Positions 20,956 through 31,500 of a DNA stretch of 64,000 nt are shown here, in pieces (the first letter of the stretch is position 1; each line of letters starts with the position of its first letter). The notes beneath the pieces are model-generated. The model was given only the letters and a program-made list of their open reading frames with translations. It made no database searches and was not told the origin of the DNA. The DNA is from Diplonema japonicum (lineage: Eukaryota; Euglenozoa; Diplonemea; Diplonemida; Diplonemidae): NCBI GenBank assembly GCA_964019335.1, contig OZ025738.1, forward strand, positions 186,001-250,000, in the 5' to 3' direction. The position numbers and the translations under genes are program-made.

Positions 20956-21229
20956 ATCCCTCTTCATCTGTTCCTTGTACCTTTTTTCGCTTTTTATTAT
21001 CACTTGCAATATCATTTCAGGTGCTTGCCTTGTGATACCTTTTGGGGAGAACTCACACTTTGTCCTGTAGAGAAGGTACATTTGGACGTCGAGCCACGTG
21101 TCGCTTCAAATTGGTGATCGAAGAGGTCATCATCATCCGTTGTGAAGACCTTGGACTTAAATATAGCTGAGCAGGGGATGCCCCGTGTCGGTTAATGAAG
21201 ATTGCGCACGGTTTTCTTCCAGGTACGGG

Positions 21230-21500
21230 TACTTTTTTTTTTTTTTAAATTCCACTTCCTTTTCGACTTGCTAAGGCCGCACCCACTAGGTGGGTTGGAA
21301 GTGTCTCGAGACGCTCACCCGGTTGCCCGGGTACTCATGACCGTACTGGTGTTCTCATTCCACAAGCTTTGCTGGTTGTTAGGCACTTTACACTTTTTTT
21401 TTTTTTTTTTTTTCTTTTGGCTACTGCGGGTGCCGGACCTCAGTATCCTTTTTTTTTTTTTTTTTTTTTTTATTATCACGTTATAGGGGTGGGGTAAAAC
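21230..21500 (-). repeat. SINE-like repeat copy with A-tail
   Basis: 21245-21385 is nearly identical to 33158-33300 (TTCGACTTGCTAAGGCCGCA, GGTGGGTTGGAAGTGTCTCG). On the minus strand it ends GTGGAATTT followed by a poly(A) run (21230-21246). The tRNA-like head seen at 33360-33455 is missing. 21385-21480 adds poly(T) runs and a segment (GGTGCCGGACCTCAGTATCC) that recurs at 48065-48085. Confidence 0.6.
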
Positions 21501-21559
21501 TTGTTCAGGGGGGCTTTTTTTATTTTCACTGCTGTGTCTGTCTCGTCGGCTACTTAACA

Positions 21560-21975
21560 TTAACATTTAACATCGACTCTTCCTTTTTTTTCGTGGGCTC
21601 TCCCCCACACCGGTTTCAACTGATCAGGAAACACGAAGCCGTTCCTGAAGGGAAAAAAAAAAAAAAAGAAGGGTTCTTGATACCAAGCTTGCGTACGTAT
21701 ATAGAAAAGCCTAAGGAAGCTTCAAACAAAGGTTTCAAAACTTTTTTTTTGGATTTTCCAACTGTGGGTAGGGCTTGCATGAGAAGGTCATGCAACAATG
21801 TCTGCAACTGCTCGGCACCTTTAGCTGTATGCGGTCTCGCGGCTACCTTCCATACAGGCTTTGAAGGGGTCGGACCCTTTAGACAGTGCAGCACAGAACG
21901 TTGTTGTTGGTGTTTGTAGCTCAAACCCCAGCGGCATCTCGGACCCCGCAACCCCACCTAACGCCAAAACCAGGC

Positions 21976-22011
<36 letters not shown>

Positions 22012-22140
22012 CCACCTCCTCTTGGTCTAGCCAGACCGACCCCACCCAGCTGGGCTGTGTGGATGGTTTGTCTGCGACGTTGTGGGTTCTCCACAGCCTG
22101 GGGGGGAAACTGTAAAATTTCCCTTAGGAAAAAAAAATGC
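21560..22140 (-). repeat. SINE-like repeats and homopolymers
   Basis: Around 21980-22050 a poly(T) run is followed by AAATTCCACCTCCTCTTGGT and CTAGCCAGACCGACCC, also found at 38150-38195 and 48160-48195. It is a second subfamily of the same tail. No gene seen. Confidence 0.5.
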
Positions 22141-22179
22141 TCAGCAAGTCTTTGCTGGGTCAAGGGGGGGAGCATTTCT

Positions 22180-23965
22180 ACCGAAGAAAAAGAAGAAGAA
22201 ACGGAAAACGAAGTTTCGTCCACCCGTCAGATGACACGACAATCGTGTCATCCAACACTTCTCTGGCCCCTTCCAGCTGCCTAGCAAGCTTGGCATATTG
22301 CTGGTCTTCCCACTCTTCATCTCCGCAGCACGTCGCTGCAACGGCAAGCACACCACAGTATGCTGCTGCAATGAGAGAATTCTCCCAAGCAGGACTCCAC
22401 CAGGGCTCTAAAAACGCCCGAAACAATGGGCCCAGCTTGCCTGTATAGCTTGCCTGCTGACATGCTCCCAGGCTGCTTCAACCCACCTGGCAGAAAAAAG
22501 AGGGAAAGTTGAATTATTTTAGTTTATTTTTAAAAAAATACCTCAGATGTGGTCCTTTTATCTCACTTGTACTTGGTACCGTCCACCCTTCCTGACGGTT
22601 CCCTTCTTCCACATACTTGTCCAGCCTCCTCATAGACCACTTTTTATACTTGGTCTTGATTGTCGCCTTCATTGAGGCGTTCAGTCCTATGTCCAGGGCT
22701 GGCACAAATAGGTGAGGCCTGGAGGGACAAACGCTAAGTGAACGTTTGTTTCTAAAAACAAGTTCACAAAATCATCCGTAGTGTGGCCATTGTAGTCATC
22801 TAGGATGAGCAAGATGGGCTCGTTGGGTGCCCAGCCCGATGACTTTATAAGTTTATAGCAACAGGGGAGAAAGACACGTTTTACCCAGAGCTGAAGCGTT
22901 TCTTGGGTGGCCCAGTGGGATTTCGAAGCTGTTAAACTCCAGCCTTTTGGGGGGGTGTCTGAAATGGTTTTAAGTTAGAATAGAGAAGCGAAGAAATAGA
23001 TAAAAAGGGGTGGAAAAGAATAAATACTGCATACGAAAACAGAGAGTCGAATAAAAAAGGGAAAAAGGTGACTGACATCCTCAAGAGGAGCCTGTGTGTG
23101 CAACACGAGGGACGGACCCGGGGTATTTGCAGCGGGCTGGTTCTGTTCTTCCCGTGTAAATTAACTGCGGATGCAGTTTGCCACCAGACAGGGAAACGCA
23201 AAACTGTCCGGTGACGGCACGCTTGTCCCCCAAGCCCCTAACCTTGACAACCTTGGAACCCCTTTTAGCCTTCGTCTTCTTCCCCAGCGGCAGCAGGGGA
23301 AGCGCCGTCTGGTCCATGTTCCAGGTCAACTCTGGCCTGATCCCATGTTCTTTGATGGTCCTTCCGACGTACTCTGCGAACCTCCTCGCTGCTTGGGTGT
23401 CATTGAGGCTGCTAGACTTCCCTGTTGTTGGGTGGCGGCTTGTCATGCCATGCTTGGAGCACAGCTGGTTGGCCCAGGCTTGGGAGAAAGACACCGTTCC
23501 CCCAAACGCCTCGAGGTTCTCCTTCCGCAGCGGGTTGCAGCGGAGACCCTCTGCATACAGGCAGATGTCCGACGCTGCTACCGGCACCCCCCTTCCGTTC
23601 TGCACCTGGATCCAAGCAAAGAGCTTGGTTGTTTCTTCCTCGTTCAGAAGAGGCTTGCGACCCGCAGTAAACGGGTGCGGCAGGGGGATCGACCTTGGAG
23701 CTACCAAAGCGGTGTTTCCAGTCTGATATACTGGACGTTGGCACCGTGATGTCTTCCTTCGCGCGGTACCAGCGCTGGGCCGCCGTGGTACCATAGGTGG
23801 CTGCGTAGCGGCCTATTTTGGCCTTTTCAGCCTAAGCCTGAGCTTCGCAGGAGGCTTTCTTGCTTTCTTGGCGGCGTGCAAGGTGTTGATCTCTTGCACT
23901 TCCCTGGGGGTAAGATGGCCGGAGTTGCCAGCATCCAAAAAGGTACGCTTGCCAACCCAGTTAGT
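22180..23965 (-). pseudogene. pogo/Tigger-type DDE transposase relic
   Basis: Reading 5'-3' on the minus strand: a start at about 23965 (MQQGTLTNWVG), a CENP-B-like DNA-binding stretch (AKIGRYAATYG...ISDWKHRFG), a second helix-turn-helix region (LFAWIQVQNGRGVPVAASDI), first catalytic Asp in NMDQTAL, FCVSLSGGKLHPQLIY, GWSLTASKSHW, second Asp in LLILDDYNGH, then CQP-DIGLNASMK and a tail (WVEAAWEHVSRQAI). This order is typical of DDE_1 transposases. It is broken by a frame change near 23810, another near 23685, an R1 insertion (22959-23093) and a one-base deletion near 22694-22702. Confidence 0.8.
22959..23093 (-). mobile_element. R1 repeat copy inside the transposase relic
   Basis: About 133 bp, minus strand from GGCTCCTCTTGAGGATGTCA to CTAACTTAAAACCATTTCAG. 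It matches the 3' part of R1 at 50467-50758 and interrupts transposase coding between AHT and KGWSLT. It could be spliced as an intron (GTCAGT...TTTCAG) or be a plain insertion. Flanks share only GTGT. Confidence 0.7.
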
Positions 23966-24279
23966 CAAAGTGCCCTGTTGCATTTTTGAAAAAGTTAATG
24001 AAGAGTAAGTTTAATGAAAGATTAAGCGTCTGGAATGTGTTTAGGGGGCTAGGAAAATGAGAAATAAAAAGTACAAGAACAACCCTAAAGCAAGCACAAG
24101 GAGTGGTTCGGTTCGACAAGTTTGTGGTAGAAGCGAACAATCAGGATCTGAGGTATCTTTTAGTTCTTGGAAAAGTCCGTAATTCAATTCTCTCTGATTT
24201 TCGTTTGATTTTTCTCTTGCTACAGAAACTAGTTTCATCCGTTTTCGGGTCCAGCCCTTAAAAGAAAGGGGCCCCGGGA

Positions 24280-24346
24280 AAAAAATGTCCGGAAGAAAAA
24301 ATATCCGGACCGCCAGAGCTTCCGGACATTTTATCTTCCGGTGATT
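24280..24346. repeat. TCCGGA-rich short repeat
   Basis: The complement of CCGGAAGATAAAATGTCCGG is surrounded by further TCCGGA copies. The same motif occurs at 46325-46376 and 47559-47582. It may be a terminal fragment of an unknown transposon. Confidence 0.55.
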
Positions 24347-24433
24347 TTTGTTTTACAGTAATTCTTTTTTTTTTTTTTTGGAGCCCAAACACCCCCCAAA
24401 TGCCCAAATAAAGGGATTATTCGGACCCCCCCT

Positions 24434-24964
24434 TTATTTCTTTTTTTTTCCCATGGAAACTGGTCCAAGACTTTTGGTTTGAATGGACTTTCTTTTTTCC
24501 TTCCCCCCCCCCCCATACATCAATGCCCAGGCAGCCCCGAGCATGCTCGCGCTGTGAAGAACCTCATTGAAGACCGACTGCAATAAGACAAACCAGATGC
24601 ATCCGGTCACACCAACGACCAAAAGGACTCTGATCGGTGGGCGTTGAAAACTATTTGAAAACATGGCGCAAATGATGAACAAGAGGGAGACCATGGCCGT
24701 GTCCTTCGCATCCTGATAGTAGTCTGCCACTCCAGCGGACAAGGCAATGTACTTGAGGAACACATCGAAGGGTTCATGGCTGGCCCCGAAGAAGATCAAA
24801 AAATAGCCGTACCAGATGGACGTATAGCGATTCATCGTAAGCCATTGCTCTTCTTCCAGCACAATATTCATATCTAGCGCATTGCAAGTGTCATATAGAA
24901 CTGCCGTTACCAGCTGAGCAACCCCTAAAAACACTTCAAAATACCTCCTCCACGCAACTGTCAT
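24434..24964 (-). CDS. Putative multi-pass membrane protein, 3' end uncertain
   Basis: ATG at 24964 (MTVAWRRYFEVFLGVAQLV). About four hydrophobic segments: FLGVAQLVTAVLY, SIWYGYFLIFFGA, MVSLLFIICAMF, and IRVLLVVGVTGCIWFVLLQ. I do not recognise the family. After ALMY the reading enters a G-run and low-complexity Lys sequence, so the last about 30 residues are probably not native. A GTATGG at that point could be a donor, or a repeat insertion may have cut the gene. It lies 580 bp downstream of the polycystin-like gene on the same strand. Confidence 0.55.
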   Translation of the reverse strand: MTVAWRRYFEVFLGVAQLVTAVLYDTCNALDMNIVLEEEQWLTMNRYTSIWYGYFLIFFGASHEPFDVFLKYIALSAGVADYYQDAKDTAMVSLLFIICAMFSNSFQRPPIRVLLVVGVTGCIWFVLLQSVFNEVLHSASMLGAAWALMYGGGGKEKRKSIQTKSLGPVSMGKKKK

Positions 24965-25544
24965 CTTCGGAGGCGACTGAAATGATATTGTAGAAAAAGA
25001 TTATTTAGAAAAAATAAAAAAAAAAAAAAGAAATCCCACAGTAGAAGGACAAAAATATATGAAAAATAACACAAAAGGGGAGAGAATACGCACTGTGTGT
25101 ATTATTCCTTTTTTTTTTGCTTGGACAAGTCACAAGACTCGTTCTTGCAAAAGAAAAAACGTGATCCATCGTAAGCTCAACAAAAAAGAAAAAGGCTGAT
25201 TTCTATTATTTCGCAACTTGATGCAGCAGATGCCCTTTTAACTCAACATGCTTGCACTTATGAAAGCTAGCATATCTTGCACTAGTATTACCTGGAAAGG
25301 CAGACCAACGTACAACTACTTTCAAAGACACTTTGAGGAAAGCCAGCAAGTTAAACAGGTAACTGAATAAAAAGCGAAAAAAAAAAACATAGCCTGCACG
25401 TTATGACTTGTCCCGCTAAACAGGTAAGTGTATCTCTTCACAGATCCAATGGCTTGTTCGCAGTCTGAGAGAGTGCAATCTCTCCGACGGTGCGTGAAGT
25501 ACCCGATGTCAGCGTCACTGCCGTGGTCACATTAATATGCAAGC
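24965..25544. other. Intergenic, 3' side of polycystin-like gene
   Basis: AT-rich with short homopolymers; no gene or repeat recognised. It would hold the 3' UTR of the polycystin-like gene and the promoter of the membrane protein gene, though no specific signals are clear. Confidence 0.4.
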
Positions 25545-28500
25545 TCACCCACCCAAAACAGCCCTGAGCATCTTCGTGATGCCAGTCTCCTTCATGATTG
25601 TAGCGAAGGCCTTACCAATACCCGACTTGAGGAAGGTCTTCGCGATGGGGTCAGCAAAGGTGAGGACAAGAAGCTTCGTTGGCTCGTTCAAGACGATGTC
25701 CTGTATGAAGGCGATGGCGCAGCCTGTGAAGAAGCTCTTTTGGGTCTCCTGCTCCCAGCGCAAGGCCTCCGTGAAGAAGATGGTCATGGAAGCGAGCTGT
25801 ATGAAGAAGGCGAGGGCGTAGGCGAGGTAGGTCACGTAGTGCGGTAGGTGCTGTGGGAGGAGGCCCCCTTTCTTCAGCTGGTACGACCGCAGTACCACGA
25901 GCCACCCTACCAGAAGGAACACGAGAGGAGCCAACCACTGCTCTGTCCCGCCCACCTCCACCTTGCTCCCTTCCCTCCGAATGGACGGTTGTATCTCCAA
26001 GCAGGCGAACAAGCACCCAGACCACTGCAGCACGAACACAACGGACCCGAGGTGCCCCATGCTGTACCTCTGGTAAATCACCCACCAGCACCCCAATGCC
26101 GCCACAATCTGCACGCAGCTCGCCCCTGCCCCTGCCCACCACTCCACCTCGTAGTACAGATACAGCACAATGAACAAATGCACCGACCAGAAGACCGACA
26201 GCACCATGGGGAGAAGCCGCGGGCGCCACGAGTTCACCCCGAGCGACACGAAGATCATCGCCCACAGGAACAACAAGGCCACACCGATCCCAACCTCTCC
26301 AGAGTCTATCATCAGCACGCACCCGTACATCCCCAGTGACATCAGCAGCAGTACCACAGCCTTCGCGAGCTGGAAAAAATACGTTGCGAAGCTCAGGAAC
26401 AACAGTACTGCCAAAACAAGTGGCCACCACTTGTAGCCGATCAAGAAGACAATTCCAACGTGCACCAGAGTTAGGAAGATGATGAATCTCATGGACTGCT
26501 TAGCTTCACTGTTTGCCCGTTGGCAAAGGGTCAGCTCCTGTTCCTCTTCCTCATTCATCGAACTTTCCGTGCCTGTTTCATTGTCAGACACCGCAGGCAG
26601 CGCGACTTGCTTACCGCCTTGACGCATTGTGGGGGACATCGGTGTTGTCTCGTTCTCTAGGAACACGGGCTTCATTGAGCTGCACACAGCAGGGCTGCTC
26701 CGTCCAGTGCTGAAGATGGGGCTCATCCGCCTTGAGAAATTGGGATCGTCCTTTTCCATCTCTTTCTCTTTCTCTTCTTCTCTCTTTTTCGCCTTCCACC
26801 ACTCCTTGTGTGAAATGGACTTGTACTCAGGTGTGCTGTACTGTGTGTATTCGCAAATGAGGCGTATCTCAGGGTTCCGCCCCTGCTTCTTGCTCAGCTC
26901 GTCAGGGATCTGATACCAGCAGTCAAGGGACGCTGTTGCCGATGAGTCGTCACGGACAATGCAATCGATGATGTCCTGCATGGAAATGCTGAGCGACGCC
27001 ACAAGGTTCTCCGTGCTTGTGTCCTGCAGACCGTCGTCGTCGTACACGTTCACCACCACCACAGACTCCTTCTCCTCCCGCACGGGGTAGCTCACCACAC
27101 AGCTCCCATCGAACACAGGGTTCGGGTCGTCCCACACGGTCACAGACTTCCACACACGGCACTCGCTCTCCACAAGAACGAAGCAGTCGGGGACGTCGTC
27201 CATCACTTCCCCTCGGATGGGCAGGTCCCTTGCCTGCACCACCCGCACATTCAGCTCCCCCAGAATGGGGTACTCGGGGTACGGGTCGAGCGCAGCCCAC
27301 GACCACAGCTGTTTGGTAGTGTGTTGTGTGCTTTTGAGGGAAACATACCACCGGGACCTTTTTCACCGCCCTCTTGAAAAGCAGCCCCAGCAGCACTGTT
27401 GTCGGGGTCATCATGCAAGCGGAGATGACCGCCACCATGATCGTCTTGGCGACAGTTCTGAATTAGATTTGTGATTGCTGACCACTTGTATTCTTCACAA
27501 GCATACCCATTCTCGCTCCTGCCGTGGAAGACAGCACAGATGAAGAAGACTGTGTTCATCGCTGCGAAGAGAACAGCAAGCCTCTGCGGGCGGGAGAACG
27601 TCTGTCCCGGAAGCCGGAACAAAACGCAGAACCACAAGTGTGCCCGGAGGGCTGTTGCAGCCTTCGAGGCAAATAAGTGAAGCTTATCACAGCAGGTCAT
27701 GCCGATTACTTCTTCCTCTGTAGCGGTAACGCTGACCTTTCGCATGCTAGAAAGGTTAGTCCCTGCGACTGACTTCCTTTTCTCAGGAAGACTACCAGGT
27801 ATTTCCATGTCCTCGAAGTCTATGTCGGTTTGGTTCGAATTGCTTTTCGTTTCTGTGTACACGTCAGACACCGACACGCACGGTGAAGGAACGGACTCGA
27901 AGCCAAGGTGGGCTCGCGTCAGCACAGGTGCAGAGTGCTCTTCATAATTGGGGCAAGTAGTTTGTTCCATAGCCTTTGGTGAAGACTCATGCCACTGTTT
28001 CTTTGCTTTTAAAGCAGGCGGCATGTGTATCCCTCCAAGTGCGGCCAAGTCCTCAGACACAATAGACACTACTCTCGGTGCCCGCTCACTCGGCATTTCT
28101 TGTGTTTTATAAATCTCTTTAGGTTTTCTATTGGCCTTGGGTGAATTCTCTTCTAGTGCAACAGATAGCCTCTGCGCTTTTTCTTTTGCTCTGATGGCAG
28201 GCGGCATGTCTAAGTCCTCAGACTCAACGGACATTATCCTTAACACCTTTTCTTTCGTTCTACTTTGTGCAAAAGGAGAGACATGAGACATCAGTCTTTT
28301 GTTTGCTTTCGGGGTGGAAAACTTCTCCACCACAATAGACTGCCGCAGCATGGATTCCTGCTTGCTGAACTCGAACCGTGCTACTTCCCTAACCATCTTG
28401 TTTAGCTCCATCGCTTGTTGTATCGCAGCTGCCTTTGCTTCTTCGAAGGTTTCACACGGCTTGTCTTTCTGATGCTGAAAGATGTGTGCTGCCATCAGGT

Positions 28501-31500
28501 AGTTCCCTTCCTTGCACTCGCGAACACCATCCTCCCACCTGAAGACGTGGCCAGCCGCCGCCATCTCCTCAATATCCAAAGCTTGTATCGAAGTCAGACG
28601 CTCGTGAAAGGGACTTCCTAAATCAGGTAATGTCCACTTGTTTCCAGACATGGCGAGTGCATTGTTTACCTTTTCCTCCTGCTTCAAACGAGCCCTTTCC
28701 GATGGCGCAGCTTTGCTGTTCGCGAGCCCAGCATCCTGCCGCCTGTCGTAGAAGTAGGTACCAACGAAGAGGATATAGTAGAGCAAGTAGAGTGTCCCCA
28801 CGACAGTGAGGGTGGGGATGTTCACCGCTGAGAGCTGCGTCCAGCTGTTGAAGTTCGAACTGCTGAAGAGCCGTTTCAGGTTTGTTGCGGGCATCACCTC
28901 AGAGGCAATGAAGGCCCCCACGGTCCCAAGCTTCGACCCCCCGGTCAGCTCTACAGTCCCGTTGTTGTTGTTGTTTCCCAGCACCACAGCCGCCCGGTAG
29001 GTCACGCTCCCCCCACACGAAGGGTTCTGCTGTGCAGTTGCCGTCAACAAGCCCTCCGAAAGAAACCCGTTCCACTGAAGGTCCTGACCCGATTCCCAGG
29101 AGCCTGTGGTCTCGTTCCACACGCGCAGGGCAATGTTGCACGGGTAAGGGTCCACGAACTCCGCGTCCACCGTGAAGTTCACCTTCATTGTCACAGCCTC
29201 ATTCGAGACCCCTCCTAAGGAGGAGACCCGTACCTGCACCACGTCCCCTGTCGAGGTCTCGTTGTTCCCGGGAACCGGGTACAGGTCCCCTGCTGCCGCC
29301 TTCACGAGGACACGCCCTCCCCCTGACAGCCCAGGAAGTGCCACAGAGGTTGTTGAGTTCTCCAGTCGCACTGTTGCCGTTCCTGATGTCGCTTCACCGA
29401 TCGTCGTCACCGCTATCTTCAAAACTGTCCCCGAGAAGCTGATGTCCCCCGTCCCGTTATGAGCAAGGAGGGATGAAGCCAGACTGTCCGTCAACGCCAC
29501 CACAGACTCCTTCGCTTCCCCTGTCGCTGAGAGCGTCCCGAGCCCGTCCACCGCCTGCAGCACCCGTCCTACATCGCCAGCGGTCCCGTTCTCAATCGCT
29601 GTCTGCCCGAGCTGCTCCACCACCTGTGCTGCCCCCACCACTTCTGCGCTCACCTCCTCCGCCGTCCCCGAGCCGGTCCCGGTCCCAATCTGAGAAACGA
29701 TCGACTCTGCCGCGGTGGTCGCCTCCCCAGGTGAAGTGATCACTTCGACAGTGCCCCGGAAGGTCTGAGAAGTGATCCAGTTGTTGCTGTTGCTGCTGCC
29801 GCTGCCAACACCTCCGCCTGTCCCCTGCACACCAACCTGGATCACGAGGTCTCCCTCCGGTAGGGCATTCAGAGAGAAGGAGGCGACCCTCGTGTGCCTC
29901 ACAACCACCCCGTCCACCGCCACCACGTACTGCGCCTCCGAAGACGACCCAAGGAACCACTCGTCGTAGTCAAAGCTCACCTTCGTCCCAACAGTGAGGT
30001 TCACGAGGGGGGGCGTGAATATGATCACCGAGAGCTGCTTCGGAACGAACACACGGAAGGAGTCGCTACCCCCGCCTGTTCCCATGCTGTCTATCCCGCA
30101 CAACAGAGAGCCTCCCGTGTTCCCCATCGTGGCCCCAAGGTCCACTTCTAAATACATTGTCGTCTTGCTCACAGCAAGGCCGACAGCTGAAAAAGAAGAA
30201 GAAGCAGAACTAGAACCATAATAACCGTTGCACTGAACCACTATCTCGTTCTTCGACACACCAACACAAAAAAGCGCCGCCGTGTGCAAGGCCTCCATCC
30301 TGCGAACAAGATCCAAGGCCGCAGGAACAGACCAGCTTGCGAGGAGCAAGGGGTCCACCACCACGTCCGCCCGACCCAACGAAGTGTCCAGAAAGACCAC
30401 AGACAGGGCCCCCGAGTCAGAAGAAGAAGAGAGCCCCAGCTCCGAAGCGAGAAGCCCTTGGACATCGCCGACTGAGGAGAGCTGCTGGCCCACTATGCTG
30501 AAGTGCGCAACGAGGGGCGTGAACACGCCGTCCGCCGACAAGAGAACCCGCTGACGCTCCCCCACAGGGCTTGCCACGAATACCTCCTTCCCGAATACAC
30601 GAACCTGCTGCTGCTGCTGTGAAGGGGAATAACCCTTCACCTCTGACATCGTGGAGGAAGGGGCAGAGAATGGCGCAGGAGTTGCCGGAGACACAGTTTT
30701 GGGGAAACTCGTCGCGGGGGAAGGGGTGGAAGGAGCACCCGTTGTGAATGGAACAGTTGTCGGCACCGCTGTGTGCAGCGAAGGTGACTGGGAAGGAAGC
30801 TGTGTGGGTGCAAGTGTTGGAGGAACCAAGGTCGAAGGGGACACAGACGCGACAGGTGTCGGGGCGGGGCTTTGCGGTGCAACTGTTGGGGCAAGGGTCG
30901 TGGGCGGTGAAGGAGTTGGAGCGGTTGTCGAAGGTGCAGGGGTCGAGGGAGCAGGGGTCGAAGGTGCAGGAGTTGATGGAGCAGGGGTCGAGGGAGCAGG
31001 AGTCGAAGGTACAGAGGTTGAAGGTGCAGGGGTCGAAGGTGATGGGGTGGGGACCGGTGTTGGGGCAGGGGTCGAGAATGCAGAGGTTGAGGGGGCAGGG
31101 GTAGAAGGCGCAAGAGTTGATGGAGCAGGGGTCGGAACAGAAGTTGATGGAGCAGGAGTCGAAGGTGCAGAGGTTGTAGGTGCAGGGGTCGAAGGTAATG
31201 GGGGGACCGGTGTTGGGGCAGGGGTCGAGGGAGCGGGCGTCGAAGGTACAGAGGTTGAGGGAGCAGGAGTCGAAGGTGCAGGGGTCGAAAGTGCAGAGGT
31301 TGTAGGTGCAGAAGTTGAAGGTGCAGGAGTCGAGGGAGCGGGCGTCGAAGGTACAGAAGTTGAGGGAGCAGGGGTCGAGGGAGCAGGGGTTGAAGGTACA
31401 GGGGTCGAGGGAGCAGGAGTCGAAGGTACAGAAGTTGAAGGTGCAGGAGTCGAGGGAGCAGGAGTCGAAGGTGCAGAGGTTGAAGGTGCAGGGGTCGAGG

